Assembly: GCF_014695585.1 (NCBI RefSeq)
Contig: NZ_JACJON010000036.1
Span: 124,001-188,000 of the forward strand
DNA from: Microcoleus sp. FACHB-831
GTDB taxonomy: Bacteria > Cyanobacteriota > Cyanobacteriia > Cyanobacteriales > FACHB-T130
Length of the DNA stretch: 64,000 nt
Direction: 5' to 3'
Shown here: positions 9,604 through 18,015 of the stretch, in pieces
Layout: the number at the start of each line of letters is the position of its first letter
How positions within the stretch are numbered: the first letter of the stretch is position 1
Notes under the pieces: generated by a model
What the model was told of the DNA's origin: nothing
Databases searched by the model: none
Seen by the model: only the letters and a program-made list of their open reading frames with translations
Made by a program: the position numbers and the translations under genes

Positions 9604-9945
9604 CTAAGCCGAAGTTTGTAAGGAAGTTACCATAGTATTTTCTAGCGCCCGAAGCAAATCCTCCCGTCCGTTAAAGCCTTCGAGTCGGTGAACGACTTTG
9701 CCGTTCTCAAACAAGATTATTGTGGGTAGGGTTGTCAGCCGATACGTGTTTGCGAGCTTTAAACTTTGATCGGCATTAATTCCGACTAATTTGACTTTTG
9801 CGCCCCAATCTGACTGAAAACGCATCAGTAGCGGATTAATTATCCGACAAAGGCCACACCAGGGCGCCCAAAAATGAACTAGCACTGGAGTGGAAGATTC
9901 TAAAACTTCTTGTGAAAACGTGCGATCGCTAACAGTCAGCACCAT
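9604..9945 (-). CDS. Thioredoxin family protein with WCGLC active site
   Basis: A 113-residue thioredoxin fold. The active site is WAPWCGLCRI instead of WCGPC, and the cis-proline segment TTLPTIILF is present. Cyanobacteria carry a distinct thioredoxin class (TrxC, studied in Synechocystis) with this Pro-to-Leu change, and this looks like a member. The substitution is expected to alter redox potential. No signal peptide, so soluble. The start ATG at 9945 has GGGAG very close upstream. Confidence 0.9.
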   Translation of the reverse strand: MVLTVSDRTFSQEVLESSTPVLVHFWAPWCGLCRIINPLLMRFQSDWGAKVKLVGINADQSLKLANTYRLTTLPTIILFENGKVVHRLEGFNGREDLLRALENTMVTSLQTSA

Positions 9946-10031
9946 GCTCCCTCGAGTTTTATGTATTTTTACTATTTCTTGGGATCATGTTATATCCATT
10001 TGGGATCATCTGGCTAAGCCTAATTACGGAA

Positions 10032-10748
10032 TTACAAGTTGACATTTGCGGTTACTCGTAATAGAAACGGGTGCGCCCACCACAGCAGGAAGACAAAACC
10101 AGCCACACCCACGTAGGAGGGACGGAGAAACTCCCGCCATTCGAGGGTTTGGCGCCCTTGGAAAATGGCAAGAAAGGGGACGATGGATGTGCGGGCTTTT
10201 ACAGCTTCAAAGGCTTGCCCGTAGCGGCTACTCAGACGCCTGTCGCCATGCCAGACACCGAAAGCGTGGTGCAGGACAAGCCCGATGGATGTCACTAGGG
10301 TAAAGGTGGTGCCAATCCAGAGAGTGTGGGCGATACACCAAATTACTTGTCCTACCATTTGGGGGTGTCTGGTGATGCGGATGATCCCAGTTTCGTAGAG
10401 GTGGACTGCGGGTTTTTGGATGGCGGCAATTTCGAGTAGGTTAAAGGTCGCCGGGTAAAGAAATAAGAAGGAAATTGCCGACAGTATCCAGACGGTGGGT
10501 TTTACTCCTGGTACGCCTTGAGCTTGCCACAACTGCAAGCCGTCATAGCGATGATTAAAGAAATAAACAATCAGCACGACTGCTAAAGGTAGGCTGACTA
10601 AGGCAAAGAGAACGCGATAGAGGCGGGGGCCGATTTTAGTTTCGCCCCAAGGTCGGAGGGAAGCAAGGCCGCTATGAGCTAGAGCAAAGCCTAGCAGCAG
10701 TCCCAGCATAATCAAATGGCTATCCAATTGCCAGCGGTCAAAACTCAT
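10032..10748 (-). CDS. NnrU family protein, probable 15-cis-zeta-carotene isomerase (Z-ISO)
   Basis: An integral membrane protein with about seven helices. It carries the NnrU/Z-ISO pattern ALAHSGLASLRPWGE near the N-terminus and RITRHPQMVGQVIW with paired His, and HHAFGVWHGDRRL later. Z-ISO isomerises the 15-cis bond of 9,15,9'-tri-cis-zeta-carotene and uses heme. The cyanobacterial homologue is an NnrU protein of this size. The start is the ATG at 10748; the frame also has a TTG at 10751. It is divergent from rbcR. Confidence 0.85.
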   Translation of the reverse strand: MSFDRWQLDSHLIMLGLLLGFALAHSGLASLRPWGETKIGPRLYRVLFALVSLPLAVVLIVYFFNHRYDGLQLWQAQGVPGVKPTVWILSAISFLFLYPATFNLLEIAAIQKPAVHLYETGIIRITRHPQMVGQVIWCIAHTLWIGTTFTLVTSIGLVLHHAFGVWHGDRRLSSRYGQAFEAVKARTSIVPFLAIFQGRQTLEWREFLRPSYVGVAGFVFLLWWAHPFLLRVTANVNL

Positions 10749-10954
10749 CAATGTTTAAGTAAGTTTAAAGAGGGTAAATTTCACTACAGTCAACGCCTCT
10801 TGGTATTCCCTGAGAGACTTGATCTCGTGTTGTGTTACTGTCGATTTCTGAGAGGCTTTACAACGGAGTGGGCAATTAATCGCTTGAGCGTCGGCTCCAT
10901 CTCCAAAATTGTTGGTTGCCTCAGTCGCTCCTTTCGCCTTTTAGGTTTAGTCGT

Positions 10955-11977
10955 ATGTCTGACCTTCCTTTCACTCTAGATCAACTCCGCATTCTCAAAG
11001 CGATCGCCGCTGAGGGGAGCTTCAAGCGTGCCGCCGATAGCCTCTATGTCTCTCAACCCGCCGTTAGTCTGCAAGTGCAAAACTTAGAACGGCAGCTAGA
11101 TGTGCCGTTGTTCGACCGGGGGGGACGACGGGCACAACTGACAGAAGCAGGACACTTGCTCCTCAGCTACGGCGAAAAAATCCTGACACTTTGTCAGGAA
11201 ACCTGCCGCGCCATCGAAGACCTGCAAAATCTCCAGGGTGGCACCCTGATTGTAGGCGCTTCTCAGACGACAGGAACCTATCTGCTGCCCCGCATGATCG
11301 GGTTGTTCCGGCAAAGTTATCCGGATGTGGCCGTGCAATTGCACGTTCACTCGACTAGGCGCACCGCCTGGAGCGTCGCTAACGGTCAAGTTGACCTAGC
11401 GATCATTGGAGGAGAAGTGCCTTCGGATCTGCAAGACGCCTTAGAAATTATTCCATATGCGGAAGATGAACTAGCCCTCATCTTGCCAGTTTTTCATCCC
11501 TTGGCCAAAATCCCTACCATCCAGAGAGAAGACCTTTATAAATTGCAGTTTATTGCCTTAGATTCCCAGTCAACCATCCGTAAGGTAATTGACAACGTGC
11601 TAATTCGCGCCGATATTGACCCCCGCCGTCTCAAAATCGAGATGGAACTAAACTCAATTGAGGCGATTAAAAATGCCGTACAAGCAGGATTGGGAGCAGC
11701 CTTTGTATCGTTGGCGGCAATCGAAAAAGAGTTGCAGATGGGCGTACTCCACAACGCTCACATTGAGGAAGTGACTATAAAACGGATGCTGTCCGTAATT
11801 GTCAACCCCAACCGCTACCGCTCGAAGGCAGCAGAAGCCTTTAGCCGGGAAATATTACCCCAATTTGCCACGCCGGGATGGGAAAAGCATCTGGTGCAGC
11901 CGCCTTCGCTGGAAACGGATGTCTTAAAGGCAGCGGCGGCACATCCACACAGAGGAACGCCTGCTAATGGCAGTTAA
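10955..11977 (+). CDS. rbcR: LysR-family transcriptional regulator RbcR
   Basis: N-terminal winged HTH ([40 protein letters not shown]), then a LysR effector-binding domain ([20 protein letters not shown]). The sequence matches the highly conserved cyanobacterial RbcR, also kept as ycf30 in some algal plastids. RbcR activates RuBisCO and carbon-concentrating genes and is essential in some species. The ATG at 10955 gives MSDLPFTL, the usual start; a TTG at 10916 is less likely. The gene is divergent from the Z-ISO gene over 206 bp and lies close to ndhF/ndhD. Confidence 0.93.
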   Translation: MSDLPFTLDQLRILKAIAAEGSFKRAADSLYVSQPAVSLQVQNLERQLDVPLFDRGGRRAQLTEAGHLLLSYGEKILTLCQETCRAIEDLQNLQGGTLIVGASQTTGTYLLPRMIGLFRQSYPDVAVQLHVHSTRRTAWSVANGQVDLAIIGGEVPSDLQDALEIIPYAEDELALILPVFHPLAKIPTIQREDLYKLQFIALDSQSTIRKVIDNVLIRADIDPRRLKIEMELNSIEAIKNAVQAGLGAAFVSLAAIEKELQMGVLHNAHIEEVTIKRMLSVIVNPNRYRSKAAEAFSREILPQFATPGWEKHLVQPPSLETDVLKAAAAHPHRGTPANGS

Positions 11978-11999
11978 TCAGAAAACAAAAGTATACATT

Positions 12000-12050
12000 G
12001 TGAAGTATGAAGTCAGAAGTGTGAAGTAGGAAGTAGTAAATAAGAAGTAT
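12000..12050. repeat. Degenerate GAAGTAT-type tandem repeat
   Basis: Six to seven imperfect copies of a GAAGT-containing heptamer (TGAAGTATGAAGTCAGAAGT and on) lie between rbcR and the next kinase. It resembles the short tandemly repeated sequences common in filamentous cyanobacteria. No coding content is visible. Confidence 0.55.
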
Positions 12051-12169
12051 CAGACATTGCCTGTAGCAACGCACGATCCGCCTTTAGCCTACTCTTGACC
12101 CCCTCACCAGCGGGGGGTAGTGGTTCTTTATCCTTTAGCCTTCATCTTGCTCGCCTTCATGGTTCTCAC

Positions 12170-13621
12170 ATGGAAATTTACTGCACCCGTCCAGGCTGCC
12201 CGCGTCCTCTCAATTTTTTTGCCGATCTCGATGACAGCGCTACTCTGAGGACGGCACAGAGGAAGTTTTGCACGACCTGCGGGATGCCGCTGATTTTACA
12301 GGAACGCTATCTGCCTTCAAAGCTGCTAGGGCGTGGGGGTTTTGGGGCGGCGTTTTTGGCACGCGATCGCTTTATGCCCAAGATGCGCCAGTGCGTTGTT
12401 AAACAATTTCAGCCCTCTGGCGATCTCAACCAAGCTCAACTCGAACAGGCTCAAAAGTTATTTGAGCGCGAGGCAGAAGTTTTAGAGGATCTTGGCCACC
12501 AAAACGACCAAATTCCCGACCTTTTTGCTTTTTTCCCGTTGACTGTTCCCAACTGGCCAGCGGGTAACAAGCAAGAACAGTTATTCTATTTGGTGCAGCA
12601 ATTTATCGATGGTGAGACTCTAGAGGAGGAATTAGCTGCAAAAGGACAGTTTTCAGAAAACGAGGTGTTGGAAGTTTTAGGGCAAATTCTTCCTGTGCTG
12701 AAGTTTGTCCATGAAAACGGCTCGATTCACCGAGATATCAAGCTGTCTAATATCATGCGCGATCGCAAAGGTCGGCTTTATCTGTTAGATTTTGGCGCAG
12801 TCAAGCAAGCGGCTAAGGTTGTGCCTGGTGGTGCTTCGACAGGAATTTATACACCTGGGTACGCTCCTCTTGAACAAATGACTGGAGGGCAAGTATTTCC
12901 ATCAACCGATTTATACGCTTTCGCTGTCACTTGCTTGGTGTTGCTGACTGGCAAACAGCCAAACGAGCTATTTGACACTTTCAGAAATTCTTGGAACTGG
13001 AGAACCGAGGCGCAATGTAGCGGTAGCGAAGCGGTAGCGCCCTTGGCGCCTCGCCTCGCAGACATTTTAGACCGGATGCTCTTAAGCGCTCCCAACGAAC
13101 GCTTTCAATCAGCCCTAGAAGTCCTCGAAGCCCTCACCCCTAAAGCATCGCCACAACTACACACCCAGCCGCCACCGCCACCGCCACCGCCACCGCCACC
13201 GCCACCAGCCCATACACAACAAGCCCATCCCATAACCCCACCAGGCACAACGTCGGGCGGTAATGTTGTGCCACCTCCTCCTAAACCGAGATTTTCTTTG
13301 GTGGAAGTATTAGGTGCAGCGGCCTTTACGGGGTTTGAGGGGGGCTTGCTGTTTCTAGGTATTGGTACTTTAGTGCCATTAGCAATTAAGGCGGGATTAG
13401 TGGGAATGATTTTAGGTGGTTTGGTATTTGCACAATACCGTCGCCTGATTGAAGGTAAGGATTTGCCGATTATTGCTGGCGTGACGCTGGGTATTGTCTT
13501 GTTTTTGCTACGGAACCAGATTCAATTTGTCTTGATGGTGGCAATTGTCGCAGCAGCGGGAGCGATCGCGGTTACGGCTCTATTTCGCCTAATTTACAAG
13601 TTACTATCTAGTTTCTTATAA
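12170..13621 (+). CDS. Zinc-ribbon serine/threonine kinase with polyproline linker and C-terminal membrane domain
   Basis: The N-terminal ~38 residues hold four Cys (CTRPGC and CTTCG), a zinc-ribbon typical of one cyanobacterial kinase class. The kinase domain (~45-320) has GRGGFGAAFLA, VVKQF, HRDIKLSNIM, LLDFGAVKQ and TPGYAPLEQ. A run of ~15 prolines follows, then four hydrophobic helices (FEGGLLFLGIGTLVPLAI onward). The frame extends upstream to 12095, but the ATG at 12170 gives the canonical MEIYCTRPGC start. It heads a rightward cluster of three anchored solute-binding proteins, beginning 27 bp downstream, which suggests linked signalling. Confidence 0.88.
   Translation: MEIYCTRPGCPRPLNFFADLDDSATLRTAQRKFCTTCGMPLILQERYLPSKLLGRGGFGAAFLARDRFMPKMRQCVVKQFQPSGDLNQAQLEQAQKLFEREAEVLEDLGHQNDQIPDLFAFFPLTVPNWPAGNKQEQLFYLVQQFIDGETLEEELAAKGQFSENEVLEVLGQILPVLKFVHENGSIHRDIKLSNIMRDRKGRLYLLDFGAVKQAAKVVPGGASTGIYTPGYAPLEQMTGGQVFPSTDLYAFAVTCLVLLTGKQPNELFDTFRNSWNWRTEAQCSGSEAVAPLAPRLADILDRMLLSAPNERFQSALEVLEALTPKASPQLHTQPPPPPPPPPPPPPAHTQQAHPITPPGTTSGGNVVPPPPKPRFSLVEVLGAAAFTGFEGGLLFLGIGTLVPLAIKAGLVGMILGGLVFAQYRRLIEGKDLPIIAGVTLGIVLFLLRNQIQFVLMVAIVAAAGAIAVTALFRLIYKLLSSFL
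13171..13206 (+). repeat. (GCCACC)6 microsatellite coding polyproline
   Basis: Six perfect tandem GCCACC hexamers inside the kinase gene encode an uninterrupted proline run between the kinase and membrane domains. Slippage here changes the tract by two prolines at a time without altering frame. Confidence 0.9.
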
Positions 13622-13648
13622 GCCAGTCGCGGAGATTGCTAACTCCAA

Positions 13649-15079
13649 ATGTCTCAACGTAACGAAACAACTATTCTGCTCTTGACTCTAATCGCAACGA
13701 TTGGATTAGTGGCGGGGGGTGTATGGTTATTTACCAAAGGTATCCAACCACCGCCTCCAGGGTCAACTGATTCAACAACTCCATCACCATCCCAGCCTGT
13801 GGTGCAAGACAACATCAGTTTTGGAGAAGAAATTTTAGTCACAAAAGAGGTTAGTAACAATCCCCCCTTTGTAGATTTAAAGCAAAAGGGAGTAACAGCA
13901 ATTGCAGGAAAAAATTATAGTCAAGCAGTTTCCTATTTGCAAGCTGCGCTCAAGCTCAACCCTAACGCACCGGAAACACGAATTTATCTCAATAATGCTC
14001 AAATTGGCGAACAGAAATCTTACACAATTGCCGTAGCCGCGCCTATTGGTAGCGATGCAGACGGAGCCTTGGAAATTTTGCGCGGCGTGGCGACGGCTCA
14101 AAATAAAATTAATCAGGCTGCGGGTGGAAATGGACTGCGGCTAAAAGTAGCGATCGCCAACGATAATAATCAAGAAACACAAGCCCAAGAAATTGCCACA
14201 AAATTAGTTAATAACTCCGAAATTTTAGGAGTTGTAGGTCATTGGGCGAGCGGGATAACTTTAGCCGCAGCACCAGTTTATGACTCTGGAAAACTCGTCA
14301 CCATTTCCCCCATCAGTACCTCTGTAAAATTAAGTAATATTAGCCGCTATGTTTTCCGCACTGTTCCCAGCGACTATGTTGCTGCAAGGGCATTAGCAAA
14401 TTATATGTTGAAATTACAGAGGAAAAATGCCTTTGTTTTCTTCAATTCTCAGAGCGATTATAGTAAATCTCTTAAATCGGAGTTTTCCACCGCTGTTTCC
14501 TTACAAGGCGGACAGGTATTAAGTGAAATCGATTTATCAACTTCAGCTTTTAATGCTGCTCAAAGCGTGGAGCAAGCGAAGAGGCAAAAAGCCGATGTGC
14601 TGATGCTAGCAGCCGATACAAATAAACTAGATCAAGCTCTACAAGTTGTTCAGGTTAATCAAAAACAGTTCAATATTTTGGCGGGAGATGATGTTTATGG
14701 AATCAAGACTTTAAAAGATGGCGGAGCAGCAGCAGAAGGAATGGTAGTGGCTGTTCCTTGGCATAGTGACGCAGAAGCTACACAGTCAGATTTTCTCCGT
14801 CAATCCAAACAACTTTGGGGTGGCGCAAATGTGAACTGGCGCACTGCTTTATCATATGATGCAGTGCAAGCTTTAGTTGCTGCACTAGAACGCAATCCCA
14901 CACGTTCGGGAGTGCAAGAAGTTTTGTCATCACCAGAATTTTCTACTCAAGGAGCATCTGGAACTATTAGATTTTTACCTTCAGGCGATCGCAATGCGCC
15001 CGTCCAGCTAGTAAAAATTATTCCGTCTAACTCTTCTCGTTCTGGCACTGGTTATGATTTTGCGCCAGTGTCACCATAG
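13649..15079 (+). CDS. Anchored ABC-type (branched-chain amino acid-like) substrate-binding protein with TPR
   Basis: It starts MSQRNETTILLLTLIATIG, an uncleaved signal anchor, then a Pro/Ser/Thr-rich linker. Residues ~70-115 look like a TPR unit (AIAGKNYSQAVSYLQAALKL). Residues ~125-460 are a periplasmic binding protein of the Leu/Ile/Val or receptor-ligand type (YTIAVAAPIGSDADGALEIL, then GVVGHWASG). No permease or ATPase genes are near, so it is more likely a sensor than an importer; that is inference. It lies 27 bp after the kinase gene and shares its anchor with the next two genes. Confidence 0.8.
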   Translation: MSQRNETTILLLTLIATIGLVAGGVWLFTKGIQPPPPGSTDSTTPSPSQPVVQDNISFGEEILVTKEVSNNPPFVDLKQKGVTAIAGKNYSQAVSYLQAALKLNPNAPETRIYLNNAQIGEQKSYTIAVAAPIGSDADGALEILRGVATAQNKINQAAGGNGLRLKVAIANDNNQETQAQEIATKLVNNSEILGVVGHWASGITLAAAPVYDSGKLVTISPISTSVKLSNISRYVFRTVPSDYVAARALANYMLKLQRKNAFVFFNSQSDYSKSLKSEFSTAVSLQGGQVLSEIDLSTSAFNAAQSVEQAKRQKADVLMLAADTNKLDQALQVVQVNQKQFNILAGDDVYGIKTLKDGGAAAEGMVVAVPWHSDAEATQSDFLRQSKQLWGGANVNWRTALSYDAVQALVAALERNPTRSGVQEVLSSPEFSTQGASGTIRFLPSGDRNAPVQLVKIIPSNSSRSGTGYDFAPVSP

Positions 15080-15112
15080 ATATAGTAATTTGATAAACCA
15101 GCAACGGCAATC

Positions 15113-16090
15113 ATGTCACAAAAAAATGAAACAACTATTCTAGTTTTAGCTGTCTTAATCACAGCTGGTTTAGTGGGTATTGGCTTTTGGCTGCTTGCTC
15201 CTAAGTCTGGCGTTGACACCAGTAATTCATCTAACAATCAATCCCCACAATCAACAAGTGAAACTTTTGCCCAAGTTCACGGTGTCCCCAGCGGTTTATT
15301 TAACTATGGTGGTAGCTCAACTTGGGCATCTGTTCGCAAAGAAGTAGACGCAGATATTCAAACAGTATGGCCTAAGTTCCAGCTACGCTATACTAACCCC
15401 CGCAAAGGCGCACCTAGCTCGGAAACTGGTATCCGGATGTTGTTAGAAAATCAACTTGATTTTGCCCAGTCCTCAATCCCTATACCAGATAAATATTATC
15501 AGCAAGCGCAACAACGGGGTATTGGACTTAAAGAGATCCCAGTAGCAATAGACGCGCTGGCAGTTGTCGTACATCCTAGCTTAAATATTCCAGGTCTGAC
15601 TGTAGATCAAGTAGATAAAATTTATGAAGGCAAGATTACTAATTGGAATCAAATTGGTGGCCCCAATCTAAAAATTAAGCCTTATAGTAAAACAGAACAA
15701 AAACCTGGTTCCCATGTTCAATTTGCTTCAACTACAACCGAGGCTCTGCGCGGGGTTGCTATTAATCCAGCGGGTATTTTCTACGCATCAGCACCGTTGT
15801 TAGTAACTCAATGTAATGTTAAGCCGCTACCGCTGGGCCGTAACGCTAATGAACTGGTTGCCCCTTACAAAGAGCCGCTTGTGCCCATAAACCAGTGTCC
15901 AAATAAGCGTAACGAATTGAACGTTGATGCTTTCAAAAGCGGTGAATATCCAAATACTCGTCGGTTGTTTGTAATTATTAAACAAGATGGGCAAATTGCC
16001 CAAAAAGCAGGTGAAGCTTATGCTAATTTGATGCTAACATCTCAGGGACAGACGGCACTTGCAAAAGCTGGGTTTGTCAGCATTCGATAA
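15113..16090 (+). CDS. Anchored PstS-like substrate-binding protein
   Basis: Begins MSQKNETTILVLAVLITAGL, almost the same anchor as the preceding gene. After a Ser-rich linker comes a PBP type-2 (PstS-like) domain: SGLFNYGGSSTWASVRKEVD, a SSETGIRML loop where PstS binds phosphate, and DQVDKIYEGKITNWNQIGG. Such orphan PstS-like proteins are common in cyanobacteria and their ligand is often unknown. There is a 33-bp gap after the previous gene and no pstCAB nearby. It is a close paralogue of the next gene. Confidence 0.82.
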   Translation: MSQKNETTILVLAVLITAGLVGIGFWLLAPKSGVDTSNSSNNQSPQSTSETFAQVHGVPSGLFNYGGSSTWASVRKEVDADIQTVWPKFQLRYTNPRKGAPSSETGIRMLLENQLDFAQSSIPIPDKYYQQAQQRGIGLKEIPVAIDALAVVVHPSLNIPGLTVDQVDKIYEGKITNWNQIGGPNLKIKPYSKTEQKPGSHVQFASTTTEALRGVAINPAGIFYASAPLLVTQCNVKPLPLGRNANELVAPYKEPLVPINQCPNKRNELNVDAFKSGEYPNTRRLFVIIKQDGQIAQKAGEAYANLMLTSQGQTALAKAGFVSIR

Positions 16091-16232
16091 AAGTTGTTGT
16101 TAGGTTAATTATTGATTGTTTGGTGTTCGTTGCTATGAAACATTAATAACTATCTTTGGAGGAGCAATAAATCGGACGCGATCGCCCTAAAGAGTTTTCC
16201 CCCCTGACACTGTTTAATTCAATAAACGGCAT

Positions 16233-17282
16233 ATGTCTCAAAAAAATGAAACTCCTGTTTTGATCCTAGCCCTCTTGATTACAGCTGCATTATTAGCTGG
16301 CGGATTTTGGTGGTTTACTAGCAAGTCTGGAGTTAATAATAGCGGTAGTTCATCTAACTCCAACTCCAGCGATTCTGCATCCATTCAACAGGGGCAATCT
16401 AGGGGCGAAGGCTTTGCCCAAGTGCAAAATATCCCCACTGGATTGTTTAGCTACGGTGGCAGTACTTCTTTTGCCCCGCTTCGACTTGCAGTAGACTCAG
16501 CCATACAAGCGGCAAGACCTGAGTTTAAACTACGCTATGTTAATCCCATCAGCGGCTCTGCAAGTTCTGGTAATGGCATCAAAATGTTATTAGACGGGAA
16601 ACTCGATTTCGCGCAATCCTCTCGCAGTATTTCCGATCGGGAGTATCGACAAGCACAGCAACGCGGATTCAGCCTCAAAGAAATTGCTATTGCTATTGAT
16701 GGTTTGGCCTTAGCTGTTAACCCAAACATGAATATTCAAGGTCTGACTTTAGACCAGCTAAAATCTATTTACACTGGCAAAATTACTAACTGGAAACAAG
16801 TTGGTGGCCCGGATGTGCCAATTAAACCCTATACGCGCAAGCAGAACGGCGGTACGGTGGAACTGTTTGTTGAAGAAATTCTGGGCGGAGGGAATTTTGG
16901 TGCGAATGTAGAGTTTGTGCCTGACACTACTGCGGCGCTGAGAAAACTCGCTAGCAACACTGGTGGAATTTACTTCGCGTCTGCGCCAGAGGTGGTGCCG
17001 CAGTGTAGCATCAAGCCTTTACCGCTGGTGAGCAAAGCAGGGGAATTTGTGATGCCCTACCAGCAACCATTCGTATCTCCTCAAGAGTGTCCTGGCAAAC
17101 GCAATCAGCTGAATATAGCAGCTTTCCAAAACGGTCAGTATCCGATTACTCGCAAGCTGTTTGTGATAGTTAAACAAAATAATCAGAGAGAGCAGCAAGC
17201 AGGGGAAGCCTATGCAAACTTGCTACTATCGGCTGAAGGTCAGGAAGCGATCGCTAAGGCTGGATTTGTGAGAATACGTTAA
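16233..17282 (+). CDS. Anchored PstS-like substrate-binding protein, paralogue of the previous gene
   Basis: Third protein of the set with the MSQKNETPVLILALLITAAL anchor. A Ser/Asn-rich linker precedes the PBP-2 domain (SGNGIKML, LDFAQSSRSISDREYRQ, LKSIYTGKITNWKQVGG). It keeps a GGTVELFVEEILGGGNFG segment that the previous paralogue has lost. A HIP1 site and ~140 bp separate it from that gene, so it may have its own promoter. Its TAA stop shares the TTAA at 17279-17282 with the convergent Crp gene. Confidence 0.82.
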   Translation: MSQKNETPVLILALLITAALLAGGFWWFTSKSGVNNSGSSSNSNSSDSASIQQGQSRGEGFAQVQNIPTGLFSYGGSTSFAPLRLAVDSAIQAARPEFKLRYVNPISGSASSGNGIKMLLDGKLDFAQSSRSISDREYRQAQQRGFSLKEIAIAIDGLALAVNPNMNIQGLTLDQLKSIYTGKITNWKQVGGPDVPIKPYTRKQNGGTVELFVEEILGGGNFGANVEFVPDTTAALRKLASNTGGIYFASAPEVVPQCSIKPLPLVSKAGEFVMPYQQPFVSPQECPGKRNQLNIAAFQNGQYPITRKLFVIVKQNNQREQQAGEAYANLLLSAEGQEAIAKAGFVRIR

Positions 17283-17974
17283 CGAGACGCAACAGAATCT
17301 CCAGGTAAACAAATCAAATTATCATCTTGATTTCGGATTAACCCATCTTTGCGTAACTTGCCCATCAAACGGGTGACGGTGACGCGGGTCGAACCAATAG
17401 CGCTGCCAATTTGGGCGTGAGTCAAAGGAAACGGCAGACAGTAACCTTTATCGCTAGGTTCTCCATATTCTTCAATCAATAGCGTCAGAAATCCTAACAA
17501 TCTATCAATTGTCCGTCGCTGTCCCAGCGTACTCAGCCACAGTAGCTTGCGCTGATGCTGATACCTAAAGGCATCTAATACTTCCCGCCGGAAGTGAGGC
17601 CAGTTGTCCAGGTCGTGCCAGTACATCCACAGCACGGAGGTCTGATCGACATGGGCGTAAGCTTGGAGTGTAAATGGAGACTGGGCTACAATTTCAAACG
17701 GCTGTCCCGCGCCCACGAAGCCTAAAAAGGCTTCTTCTGGCAGCTGTTGATTTTGCAATTGAGACGTTGGCTTGCTTTTGCGGGCACTGACTTGGGCTGT
17801 ACCTACTAAGCGGATGGCTCCGCGTTGCACTAGATACAGCAGTCCAGATCTAGCGGGAATTCGCTCATCTTTGTTGAAGGTGCGAAATCGATAGTGTTCT
17901 TGTGCCCAGTCTAAAATCCTTTGCCAAGTTAAAAAGGGTCGAGATGCCTCTGATTCAGGGGATAGTGAATGCAT
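17279..17974 (-). CDS. Crp/Fnr family transcriptional regulator
   Basis: Residues ~20-130 are a cNMP-binding-like beta-roll (RSGLLYLVQRGAIRLVG, then FLGFVGAGQPFEIV) lacking the conserved phosphate-cassette Arg pattern, so cAMP binding is doubtful. The C-terminus is a Crp winged HTH (FPLTHAQIGSAIGSTRVTVT, RLMGKLRKDGLI), similar to NtcA-type recognition helices. It is not NtcA itself. The ATG at 17974 is preferred; a TTG at 18034 would overlap the divergent gene. The target is unknown. Confidence 0.85.
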   Translation of the reverse strand: MHSLSPESEASRPFLTWQRILDWAQEHYRFRTFNKDERIPARSGLLYLVQRGAIRLVGTAQVSARKSKPTSQLQNQQLPEEAFLGFVGAGQPFEIVAQSPFTLQAYAHVDQTSVLWMYWHDLDNWPHFRREVLDAFRYQHQRKLLWLSTLGQRRTIDRLLGFLTLLIEEYGEPSDKGYCLPFPLTHAQIGSAIGSTRVTVTRLMGKLRKDGLIRNQDDNLICLPGDSVASR

Positions 17975-18015
17975 AGATAGAGAGTTAAAAGACGTGCGTC
18001 CTTTTTTGATCTTAC

